A stretch of 7,329 bases of DNA. Origin: an uncultured Collinsella sp. Lineage in GTDB: Bacteria; Actinomycetota; Coriobacteriia; Coriobacteriales; Coriobacteriaceae. The notes under the pieces were generated by a model. The model saw nothing but the letters and a program-made list of their open reading frames with translations, was not told the origin of the DNA and ran no database searches. How positions within the stretch are numbered: the first letter of the stretch is position 1; each line of letters starts with the position of its first letter. Shown here one piece after another: positions 1 through 7,329 of the stretch. Both the position numbers and the translations under genes were made by a program. Location: the NCBI GenBank assembly GCA_902490095.1, contig CABUCQ010000110.1:1-7329 (forward strand). Reading direction: 5' to 3'.

Positions 1-3000
1 TGCTTATGGAGCCCTGGGATGGCCCGGCCGCCATCGCCTTTACCGACGGTCGCACGCTGGGTGCCGCCCTCGACCGTAACGGCCTGCGTCCCGCCCGCTA
101 CTATGTGACGCGCGACGGTCGCTTTATGCTGGCAAGCGAGGTGGGCACCATCGAGGTGAGCCCCGAGAACATCCTGACGAGCGGCTGTCTGGGACCGGGC
201 CAGATGCTCGAGGTCGATTTTGCCCGCGGCCGCGTCATCTACAACGACGAGCTGCGCGCCCGTTACGCCAAGGAAAAGCCCTATCGCGACTGGATCGCCG
301 AGGAGACGCTGACCGTCGACGCGCTCGACAAGCCCGTCGCGCCCACGCCCGCCGAGGATACCGAGGTGCCCGCCGCCGTGCGCATGGCCAAGCTCGGGTA
401 TCACTGGGATGATGTTGACGAGGTCGTGCGTCCCATGGCCCAGCAGGGCAAGGCCCCGCTCGCCTCGATGGGCATCGATGCGCCGCTGGCCTGCCTGTCC
501 AAGAAGACGCGTTCGTTCTTCGACTACTTCTATCAGCTGTTCGCCCAGGTCACGAACCCGCCGATCGATGCCCTGCGCGAGCACATGGTGACTTCGACCA
601 CGCTCTACCTGGGCAACCACGGCAACCTGCTCGAGGATTCCCGCACGGCCTGCCAGCTGGTGCGCTTGGAGCGTCCGCTGCTGAGCGAGGAGGAGTTCGA
701 GCGTATCTGCGCCATCGACCGCGTGGGCTTTAAAACCCGCCGGTTCCGTGCCGTCTACCGCCGCGATGCCGGCGAGGGCGCGCTGCAGGCTGCGCTCAAG
801 CAGCTTGCCGAAGACGTCGAGGCTGCGGTCCGCGACGGCGTGAACATCGTGGTGCTGAGCGATCGCGCCGGAGCGGGCGAGGTGCCCGTGCCGTCGCTGC
901 TCGCCGTGGGCTGCGTGCACAACCACCTGATCCGTGCCGGCGTGCGCACCTTTGCCGATATCGTGGTGGAGTGCGGCGACGCCGTGTCCCCGCACGACTT
1001 TGCGGCGCTGGTGGGCTACTCCGCAAGCGGCATCTATCCGTACAACGCGCATGCGTGCATCCGCGATCTGGCGGCACGCGGCGATCTGGACGTGACGGCC
1101 GAGCAGGGCATCGCCAATTACAACAAGGCCGCGACGGCGGGCATCGTCTCCATCATGTCCAAGATGGGCATCTCCACGGTGCAGAGCTACCACTCCGCGC
1201 AGATCTTCGAGGCCGTGGGCTTCACTCCGGAGTTCGTCAACGCGTACTTCGCCGGCACGGTGAGCCGTGTGGGCGGTATGGGTGTCGAGGACGTTGAGCG
1301 CGAGCAAAACGAGCGCTACGACGCCGCGCTCGCTATCCTTAAGAGCCCGGCTCCCGATCAACTGCCCACGCTGGGCCTGACCAAGTGGCGCCCGCTCGGC
1401 GGCGAGGATCACCTCATCGATCCGCAGACTGTCTACCTGCTGCAGACCGCCTGCCGTGAGGACAGCTACGACACCTTTAAGGAGTACAGCGCCCGCCTGC
1501 ACCGCACCGGCCGTGCCGTGCGCCTGCGCGACTTGCTCGACTTTGATGCCAGCGGCCGCACTCCGGTGGCACTTGACGAGGTCGAGCCCGCGCTCAACAT
1601 CGTCCGCCGCTTTAACACCGGCGCCATGTCGTACGGTTCCATCAGCAAAGAGGCACACGAGTGCATGGCCATCGCCATGAACCGCCTGCACGGCCGTTCC
1701 AACTCCGGCGAGGGCGGCGAGGATCCGCGCCGCGAGACCCCGCTGGCTAACGGTGACTCCAAGAACTCCGCCATCAAGCAGGTGGCAAGCGCGCGCTTTG
1801 GCGTGACGAGCCGCTACCTGTGCAGCGCCTTCGAGATTCAGATCAAGATGGCCCAGGGCGCCAAGCCCGGCGAGGGCGGCCACCTGCCCGGTAAGAAGGT
1901 CTACCCCTGGATCGCCGAGGTTCGTCAGTCCACGCCCGGCATCGGCCTGATCTCGCCTCCGCCGCACCACGACATCTACTCCATCGAGGACTTGGCGGAG
2001 CTGATCTTCGATCTTAAGAACGCCAACCCCGGTGCGCGCGTGTCGGTCAAGCTGGTCAGCGAGGCCGGCGTCGGCACCATCGCCACCGGTGTGGCCAAGG
2101 GCGCTGCCGACAAGATCTTGATCAGCGGTCATAACGGCGGCTCGGGTGCCGCGGCGCGCGACTCCATTTGGCACGCCGGCCTGCCGCTGGAGCTTGGCCT
2201 TGCCGAGGCCCAGCAGACGCTGCTGCAAAACGGCCTGCGCTCACGCGTGGTGCTCGAAGCCGACGGCAAGCTCATGGACGGTACCGACGTCGCTGTCGCC
2301 TGCCTGTTGGGCGCCGAGGAGTTTGGCTTTGCGACCATGCCGCTCATCTCCATGGGCTGCCTCATGCAGCGCGACTGCCAGCAGGATACCTGCCCGGCCG
2401 GCATCGCTACGCAAAACTGCCGCCTGCGTCGCGGCTTCCGCGGCAAGCCAGAGCACGTCGAGCACTTTATGCTCTTTGTTGCCGAGCAGCTGCGCGAGGT
2501 CATGGCGAGCCTGGGCTTCCGCACGGTCGACGAGATGGTCGGCCATCCCGAGTGCCTGCGCCAGATCGAGGTCCCGGGCAACCGCAAGGCTAACCTGCTG
2601 GATCTGTCGCCCGTGCTGGCGAGCGCGACCTGTGAGTTTGGTGCCCACATCCCGGGTGCCGACGGCCGTCACTTCCTGCCCCAGATGGCTGCGGACAGCG
2701 AGCTCGACAAGACGCTCGACTCCACGTTGTTTGTGCCCTATACGGCCGATGCCCGTGCGCACCTGCGTCCGATTCGCTTCCGCGCCGACATCGCCAACGT
2801 CAACCGCTGCGTGGGCACCATTTTGGGCAACGCGGTGACCAAGGCGCATCCCGAGGGCCTGCCCGCCGGCTCCATTACCATCGATTGCGATGGTTCGGCC
2901 GGTCAGAGCTTTGGCGCGTTCCTTCCGCGTGGCATTACGCTCAATGTGTGCGGCGACGCCAACGACTACTTTGGCAAGGGCCTTTCGGGCGGCGAGGTGT

Positions 3001-3641
3001 CGGTGCGCCCCAACCCGCATGCGACCTATAAGTTCGACGAGAACATCATTGTGGGCAACGTTGCGTTCTTTGGCGCTACGAGCGGCCGCGGCTTCATCAA
3101 CGGTCTGGCCGGCCAGCGCTTTGGCGTACGCAACTCCGGTGCCACCGTGGTGGTCGAGGGCTGCGGCAACCATGGCTGCGAGTACATGACGGGCGGTCTG
3201 GCGCTCATCCTGGGCGAGGTCGGGCAGAACTTCGCCGCCGGTATGACGGGTGGCGTGGCTTATGTCTTTGACCAATACGGCACGCTCGATGCCCGTGTGA
3301 ACCACGAGAGCGTTGAGCTTAAAGCCCCGACGGCCGGCGAGCTGGCGCAGATTCGCGAGCTCATCCAGGAGCACGTGGACGTGACGCAGAGCCCGCGCGG
3401 CATTAAGCTGCTCTACAGCTTTGAGACGATGAGCAAGCACTTTGTGAAGGTCATTCCGACCGAGTACGAGCGCGTGCTGACGATTGTCGCCGCCGCCGAG
3501 GCTGCCGGCAAGACGCATGCGCAGGCAGAGGAGCTGGCGTTTGACATTGTGACCGGTCGCGCGAGTGCCGCGGATGTCGCTCGCTTCGATGCCGCGGGCG
3601 GCGCTGTCGGCTCTGTTGCTTCGACCAAGAAGGAGGCGTAA
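1..3641 (+). CDS. gltB: Glutamate synthase (NADPH) large subunit, 5' truncated by window edge
   Basis: Large (alpha) subunit of glutamate synthase. It releases ammonia from glutamine and passes it to an FMN/Fe-S site, where 2-oxoglutarate is reductively aminated to glutamate in the cytoplasm. The frame is open from base 3; counting residues from the ATG at 6, 1,211 are visible. Family members are about 1,500 long, so roughly 300-370 residues are missing, including the catalytic N-terminal Cys. Residues 1 to about 95 are the end of the class II amidotransferase domain (EPWDGPAA, DRNGLRPARY). About 100-450 is the central domain (QLFAQVTNPPIDALRE near 178). About 470-880 is the FMN-binding barrel, with GEGGHLPG at 622 and the 3Fe-4S cysteines C785, C791 and C796 in the family's C-x5-C-x4-C spacing, followed by PAGIATQ. 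From about 956 comes the GXGXG beta-helix domain. The ATG at 6 is internal, not the real start. Stop TAA at 3639-3641; gltD follows 5 bases later. Confidence 0.97.
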   Translation, partial: LMEPWDGPAAIAFTDGRTLGAALDRNGLRPARYYVTRDGRFMLASEVGTIEVSPENILTSGCLGPGQMLEVDFARGRVIYNDELRARYAKEKPYRDWIAEETLTVDALDKPVAPTPAEDTEVPAAVRMAKLGYHWDDVDEVVRPMAQQGKAPLASMGIDAPLACLSKKTRSFFDYFYQLFAQVTNPPIDALREHMVTSTTLYLGNHGNLLEDSRTACQLVRLERPLLSEEEFERICAIDRVGFKTRRFRAVYRRDAGEGALQAALKQLAEDVEAAVRDGVNIVVLSDRAGAGEVPVPSLLAVGCVHNHLIRAGVRTFADIVVECGDAVSPHDFAALVGYSASGIYPYNAHACIRDLAARGDLDVTAEQGIANYNKAATAGIVSIMSKMGISTVQSYHSAQIFEAVGFTPEFVNAYFAGTVSRVGGMGVEDVEREQNERYDAALAILKSPAPDQLPTLGLTKWRPLGGEDHLIDPQTVYLLQTACREDSYDTFKEYSARLHRTGRAVRLRDLLDFDASGRTPVALDEVEPALNIVRRFNTGAMSYGSISKEAHECMAIAMNRLHGRSNSGEGGEDPRRETPLANGDSKNSAIKQVASARFGVTSRYLCSAFEIQIKMAQGAKPGEGGHLPGKKVYPWIAEVRQSTPGIGLISPPPHHDIYSIEDLAELIFDLKNANPGARVSVKLVSEAGVGTIATGVAKGAADKILISGHNGGSGAAARDSIWHAGLPLELGLAEAQQTLLQNGLRSRVVLEADGKLMDGTDVAVACLLGAEEFGFATMPLISMGCLMQRDCQQDTCPAGIATQNCRLRRGFRGKPEHVEHFMLFVAEQLREVMASLGFRTVDEMVGHPECLRQIEVPGNRKANLLDLSPVLASATCEFGAHIPGADGRHFLPQMAADSELDKTLDSTLFVPYTADARAHLRPIRFRADIANVNRCVGTILGNAVTKAHPEGLPAGSITIDCDGSAGQSFGAFLPRGITLNVCGDANDYFGKGLSGGEVSVRPNPHATYKFDENIIVGNVAFFGATSGRGFINGLAGQRFGVRNSGATVVVEGCGNHGCEYMTGGLALILGEVGQNFAAGMTGGVAYVFDQYGTLDARVNHESVELKAPTAGELAQIRELIQEHVDVTQSPRGIKLLYSFETMSKHFVKVIPTEYERVLTIVAAAEAAGKTHAQAEELAFDIVTGRASAADVARFDAAGGAVGSVASTKKEA
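3630..3636 (+). promoter_or_regulatory. gltD ribosome binding site inside gltB 3' end
   Basis: AAGGAGG, a near-perfect Shine-Dalgarno, lies in the last sense codons of gltB (Lys-Glu-Ala), 10 bases before the gltD ATG at 3647. It supports that start. Its position means ribosomes finishing gltB pass over it, which fits translational coupling of the two subunits (inference). Confidence 0.8.
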
Positions 3642-3646
3642 GTGCC

Positions 3647-5128
<1,482 letters not shown>

Positions 5129-5180
5129 GGCGGCTGTCCACAGCTGAATCGTCAAGGGCTGTCCCCAACGGCCGGCCCAA

Positions 5181-5220
5181 AAGGAACGTCCCCAAGTGCC
5201 GGCAGCTGGGGGCGTTCCTT
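5181..5220 (+). repeat. Hairpin A of the post-gltD repeat
   Basis: AAGGAACGTCCCC (5181-5193) pairs with GGGGGCGTTCCTT (5208-5220) with one G-T wobble. A5194/T5207 extends this to a 14-bp stem with a 12-base loop containing GCCGGC. It is the first strong stem after gltD and may mark or protect the gltBD mRNA 3' end. The 3' side continues TTCCTTATGTG with no run of T, so I do not call it an intrinsic terminator. Confidence 0.7.
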
Positions 5221-5240
5221 ATGTGCCGGCATTCGGGGAC
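5188..5240 (+). repeat. Alternative hairpin B, exclusive with hairpin A
   Basis: GTCCCCAAGTGCCGGCA (5188-5204) pairs with TGCCGGCATTCGGGGAC (5224-5240): 15 Watson-Crick pairs, one wobble (G5196/T5232) and one mismatch (A5194/C5234) over 17 positions, with a 19-base loop. It uses bases 5188-5194, which are also the top of hairpin A, so only one of the two can form at a time. Confidence 0.65.
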
Positions 5241-5269
5241 ACTCCTTGCGGGTTTGCGGGCGACTTTGT

Positions 5270-5304
5270 CATTTGTCGACGTACAAGTATTCATTCGTCG
5301 ACGT
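5270..5304 (+). repeat. 13-base direct repeats, 22-base period
   Basis: CATTTGTCGACGT (5270-5282) and CATTCGTCGACGT (5292-5304) differ at one base and start 22 bases apart, about two helical turns. Each contains the palindrome GTCGAC. The spacing would put a bound protein on one face of the DNA, but no regulator is identified and the site is about 240 bases from the next gene. Confidence 0.55.
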
Positions 5305-5532
5305 TTGCGACTGTGGTGCTCTGCTGTTTCTGTGGTGGCAGCGGGCATCTGGCTCAAAATGGCGGGTCAGCTGTCTATATCTACCTGCCGTTTCTTTGCG
5401 GTGCGCATTTTCGGTCAAGCATCCCGTCAAGTGTTTGGTCGGCAGTTGGTTTGCAGCCGGAGGCCTATTTTGTCCGTGCTGACAGTGGCTGCCCACCCTC
5501 CTCGTAAGCTCAAATTGAGGTTCATCAGTTTG

Positions 5533-5538
5533 AGGAGG
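5533..5538 (+). promoter_or_regulatory. Ribosome binding site for the 5544 gene
   Basis: AGGAGG lies 5 bases before the GTG at 5544. An ATG at 5539 directly abuts this site, but it is out of frame and reads only ATG CCG TGA, so the GTG is the start. The AbiEi-like gene at 6445 has the same 5-base spacing to a GTG. Confidence 0.75.
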
Positions 5539-5543
5539 ATGCC

Positions 5544-6251
5544 GTGACTGACCACGTTTTAGACCGAGCGCAGCTAGCCGAAGCCGTCGGCAACGATATT
5601 GCCGACATGGCCCATTTTTGGATGCTGCGGAAGTTCCAGTTTTTGGAGCCGGCGCGCGAACAGTTCGAGATCATTGTCGACCCGTGGCTCAGCTATTGCA
5701 CCGAGCCTTCGCAAAACGAAATCATGGCCTACAACATGGCATTTACCGATTGGCTGCTCTTCGAGCGCCCCTATCGCCATGGCAAGACGCTGCTCGAGCT
5801 GTATGTGGAAGAGCCGCCGACATCGCTTTCGCCTGCCGCGCTCAAGCGGCTCGAGCAGGTACGCGACACGCAGTATTTCTCGCGCTTTGGCATTTTGGAC
5901 AAGGATCCTGCGACTGGTATGGTCGCGCTGAAGGACACGCGCGCCGACCGTCGCTTTGATGTCTACGACCCGCATATCGTGCAAAAGGAGCATTGGAGCG
6001 ACGGAGCGATTGCGGTGCGCCTCGCCTGCGTCGACGATGTCTGGCTGACGGCGGGACAGCTCTATCTGTACGACATCGCGCGCCTGAGTGACACGGCAGT
6101 CGATGGGCCGGGTGCGGTGCATCCGGAGGACCTGCAGGATGGCTTTGACACCTCGTGCATCAGTTTCTTCTTGCGCCTGGTCCGCGACATCATGGGCGCC
6201 CAGGGGCGCTACGTAAAGTCGCTCAACATCTACGAGCAGGAGTGGGAGTAG
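5544..6251 (+). CDS. Conserved-looking hypothetical protein, 235 residues
   Basis: I do not recognise this protein with confidence. Seen: GTG start behind AGGAGG, stop TAG at 6249-6251, codon use typical of a real GC-rich gene, acidic overall, no signal peptide and no membrane segment, so probably cytoplasmic. The N-terminal half is helical and aromatic-rich (AHFWMLRKFQFLEP at 23-36, AFTDWLLFERP at 66-76, GKTLLELYVEE at 80-90). About 101-175 looks beta-rich (YFSRFGILDKDP, then WSDGAIAVRLACVDDVWLTAGQ), and the C-terminus is helical. The order 'helix with a W-L-F-E core, GKTLL segment, then a strand-rich half' recalls the N-terminal part of some SEC-C-motif proteins, but no Cys-rich SEC-C tail is present, so this is only a weak structural hint. 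It stands alone, 415 bases after gltD and 193 before the next gene, so it is probably transcribed separately from gltBD. Confidence 0.85.
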   Translation: MTDHVLDRAQLAEAVGNDIADMAHFWMLRKFQFLEPAREQFEIIVDPWLSYCTEPSQNEIMAYNMAFTDWLLFERPYRHGKTLLELYVEEPPTSLSPAALKRLEQVRDTQYFSRFGILDKDPATGMVALKDTRADRRFDVYDPHIVQKEHWSDGAIAVRLACVDDVWLTAGQLYLYDIARLSDTAVDGPGAVHPEDLQDGFDTSCISFFLRLVRDIMGAQGRYVKSLNIYEQEWE

Positions 6252-6287
6252 GGGATGTGGCTGGTGTCGCCCTGCTGCCCTGACTTT

Positions 6288-6344
6288 GTCTCAATCTGTA
6301 ACGTTTGGCGGCTGTTTGGGCCCGTAACTGTTACAGATTGAGAC
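6288..6344 (+). repeat. Perfect 15-bp inverted repeat, copy 1
   Basis: GTCTCAATCTGTAAC (6288-6302) and GTTACAGATTGAGAC (6330-6344) are perfect reverse complements around a 27-base loop. T6286/T6287 facing G6346/G6345 could add wobble pairs in RNA. The loop end and right arm also form GTAACTGTTAC (6324-6334). No T-tract follows, so it is not a standard terminator. It sits 101 bases ahead of the AbiEi-like start. Confidence 0.9.
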
Positions 6345-6360
6345 GGAAGGTTGGCGGCTG
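6305..6360 (+). repeat. 10-base direct repeat TTGGCGGCTG
   Basis: TTGGCGGCTG occurs at 6305-6314 (in the loop of inverted repeat copy 1) and at 6351-6360 (between the two inverted repeats), 46 bases apart. It adds to the repetitive character of this gap; no function is apparent. Confidence 0.5.
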
Positions 6361-6367
6361 CCGAAAG

Positions 6368-6424
6368 ATCTTGTTCTGTAACAACTAGAGGCTCAAAGAC
6401 TGTCTTCCTGTTACAGATCAAGAC
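6368..6424 (+). repeat. 15-base inverted repeat, copy 2, 80 bases after copy 1
   Basis: ATCTTGTTCTGTAAC (6368-6382) and GTTACAGATCAAGAC (6410-6424) pair at 13 of 15 positions around a 27-base loop, with A6383/T6409 adding a pair. Both arms lie exactly 80 bases from those of copy 1, and the loop length is identical although the loop sequence is different. The right arms of the two copies match at 13 of 15 bases. The right arm ends 10 bases before the ribosome binding site of the AbiEi-like gene, so a protein bound here would overlap its transcription or translation start region. Confidence 0.85.
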
Positions 6425-6434
6425 ATTTGCCAGC

Positions 6435-6439
6435 GGAGG
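6435..6439 (+). promoter_or_regulatory. Ribosome binding site for the AbiEi-like gene
   Basis: GGAGG, 5 bases before the GTG at 6445 and 11 before the in-frame ATG at 6451. The GTG is preferred because the 5544 gene uses the same spacing; the ATG at 6451 remains possible and changes the protein by two residues. Confidence 0.65.
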
Positions 6440-6444
6440 CAACG

Positions 6445-7329
6445 GTGACGATGGTCCATTTGTCTGACGTGGTGGTGATGAAAGTGTCTAATACCGTTCT
6501 CAAACACAAACATGCGACTCGCAACACGTTGGCGCGGAATAGGATGCTCGCGCGGCTCACGGAGACGGCCAAGCAAGGTGCGCTGCTTGCAACGCATGAC
6601 AATACCGAGCTCATGTGGCTGCGACGCCATGTTGGAACCGACGATATCGCGGAGCCCGAGCCGTACCTGTTCTGTTTTCAGCATGATTGGGATGCATTGA
6701 CGCCGGCGGAGCGAGCGCTGAGGACTATCAAAGGGCTTGCGGAATTTCATCCCGATTGGGCGTTTTGGGGCTATGACGCGGCGCTTTTGTGGGGTCTGGA
6801 GGTGCCGAATGATCTGCTCGGGCCGCGTTTCCTTGTTAAGATTTGCTGTTCGGTGACGTTGAGCAGCGGGTGCAGGTTGTTGCGTCCACAGATGGCGGGT
6901 GCGCTTGAGCGCGTCGACGGCGTGCGAGTGACGCCGTTTTGGCGCACGGTGGAGGATTGTCTGCTGCGTGCGCCGTTTTCCTACGGGTTGGCGATTGCCG
7001 ATTCTGCACTGCGGGCGAAAGGCGTATCACGTGGGGATTTGTGCGAGCGCCTCCGCGCCGATTGCGAGGGCAGGCGAGGGTATCGCAGGGCACAGGTGAT
7101 TGCGTCGTATGCGGACGGGCTGTCCGAAAACGGCGGCGAGTCTCGGTTCCGAGCGTTCTTTATTGCGTACGGCTTTCCGGTTCCGGAGCTGCAGGTGGAG
7201 TTTCGCGACCCGCTCGATCCGAGCCAGGTGTTTCGCGTCGACTATTTTTGGCGGCTCGAGAACGGGACGTGTGTCATCGGCGAGCTCGACGGAAAGGGGA
7301 AGTACACCTTGCAGAACGGCGAGGGCCGG
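6445..7329 (+). CDS. AbiEi-like protein with C-terminal PD-(D/E)XK (DUF559-like) domain, 3' truncated
   Basis: The frame is open from GTG 6445 to the window edge (295 codons, no stop), so the C-terminus is missing. Residues about 30-70 are the likely diverged helix-turn-helix segment. About 100-195 (FHPDWAFWGYDAALLWGL, VDGVRVTPFWRTVEDCLLR, YGLAIADSALR) follows the pattern of AbiEi family antitoxin proteins: a stored 'Ala-Leu-Leu-x-Gly-Leu' helix, then 'vTp-RT-eD' and a 'aDsAL' helix. Residues 228-287 (SENGGESRFRAFF, FPVPELQVEF, FRVDYFW, VIGELDGKGKY) match the core of the DUF559/Vsr-like PD-(D/E)XK nuclease fold, with E232, D266 and E280/D282 as candidate metal ligands. This two-part architecture is common in Actinomycetota; the role (regulator, antitoxin relative or nuclease) is not established. 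Codon use (AGG, CGA, more A/T third bases) is looser than in gltBD, fitting an accessory gene. Alternative starts: ATG 6451, ATG 6478. Confidence 0.85.
   Translation, partial: MTMVHLSDVVVMKVSNTVLKHKHATRNTLARNRMLARLTETAKQGALLATHDNTELMWLRRHVGTDDIAEPEPYLFCFQHDWDALTPAERALRTIKGLAEFHPDWAFWGYDAALLWGLEVPNDLLGPRFLVKICCSVTLSSGCRLLRPQMAGALERVDGVRVTPFWRTVEDCLLRAPFSYGLAIADSALRAKGVSRGDLCERLRADCEGRRGYRRAQVIASYADGLSENGGESRFRAFFIAYGFPVPELQVEFRDPLDPSQVFRVDYFWRLENGTCVIGELDGKGKYTLQNGEGR

Larger units (their letters stand above)
5161..5241 (+). repeat. 27-base-period GCCGGC repeat, three imperfect units
   Basis: The palindrome GCCGGC occurs at 5171, 5198 and 5225, exactly 27 bases apart each time. GTCCCCAA precedes it at 5161 and 5188. 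GTGCCGGCA is shared by 5196-5204 and 5223-5231. The third unit ends in TTCGGGGAC, the near reverse complement of the GTCCCCAA side, so the units are in part direct and in part inverted copies. This is the look of a small dispersed palindromic (REP-like) element, and I have the impression, not verified, that similar CCCCAA..GCCGGC elements are common in Collinsella intergenic regions. Confidence 0.7.
5129..5543 (+). other. Intergenic region without a credible gene
   Basis: This is a 415-base gap between gltD and the unknown gene at 5544. The left third holds a 27-base-period palindromic repeat (5161-5241), followed by a pair of 13-base direct repeats (5270-5304). From about 5305 to 5505 I see no RNA gene, no convincing terminator with a T-tract and no clear promoter. 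TATATC near 5376 and TATTTT at 5466 look like -10 boxes but lack a well-spaced -35. Open frames here start inside the repeat or run in from gltD in another frame, and their Cys/Ser/Arg-rich products resemble no family. Just before the next gene, CTCAAATTGAG (about 5509-5519) is a short palindrome. Confidence 0.6.

Noticed and set aside
2241..3518. 425-residue open frame on the minus strand inside gltB
   Set aside because: It lies wholly opposite a clear gltB and its Arg/Ala/His-rich product resembles no family; long antisense frames are expected in GC-rich genes with biased third bases.
5181..5220. Intrinsic terminator for gltBD
   Set aside because: The stem is strong but no T-run follows on either strand, so it is listed only as a hairpin or repeat.
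5161..5241. CRISPR array
   Set aside because: The 27-base units are contiguous and diverged with no spacers between them, and no cas gene is present.
5196..5507. 103-residue frame in the gltD-5544 gap
   Set aside because: It would begin with a GTG inside the repeat hairpin, without a ribosome binding site, and its Cys/Ser/Gly-rich product matches nothing I know.
5539..5547. ATG CCG TGA as a leader peptide before the 5544 gene
   Set aside because: The ATG touches the Shine-Dalgarno with no spacing, so ribosomes are unlikely to start there.
6288..6424. Transposon or MITE ends with target duplication
   Set aside because: No matching direct repeats flank either inverted repeat and there is no transposase; a MITE origin cannot be excluded but is not supported by the flanks.

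Overview
This GC-rich window reads entirely on the + strand and looks like an Actinomycetota chromosome. The Gram-positive-style GltB/GltD, the strong AGGAGG-type ribosome binding sites and short palindromic intergenic repeats built on CCCCAA..GCCGGC suggest Coriobacteriia, most likely Collinsella. That assignment is inference from sequence style, not from a search.

Layout: (1) 1-3641, the 3' part of gltB (NADPH glutamate synthase large subunit), cut by the window's left edge so that the N-terminal part of its glutaminase domain is missing. (2) 3647-5128, complete gltD (small subunit), 5 bases after gltB, with its Shine-Dalgarno inside the last gltB codons. The two form one operon making glutamate from glutamine, 2-oxoglutarate and NADPH. 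(3) 5129-5543, a 415-base gap without a credible gene. Its left part carries a 27-base-period palindromic repeat (about 5161-5241) able to form two mutually exclusive hairpins, and further on a pair of 13-base direct repeats. (4) 5544-6251, a complete 235-residue cytoplasmic protein of unknown function. (5) 6252-6444, a 193-base gap holding two copies of the same inverted-repeat layout (15-base arms, 27-base loop) exactly 80 bases apart. (6) 6445-7329, the first 295 codons of an AbiEi-like protein with a C-terminal PD-(D/E)XK (DUF559/Vsr-like) nuclease fold, cut by the right edge.

The left half is ordinary core nitrogen metabolism. The right half is accessory in character. Its most interesting signal is the twin inverted repeat directly ahead of the AbiEi/nuclease-like gene: it resembles in layout the paired operators through which characterised AbiEi antitoxins repress their own promoter, but it could equally be a dispersed palindromic repeat family.
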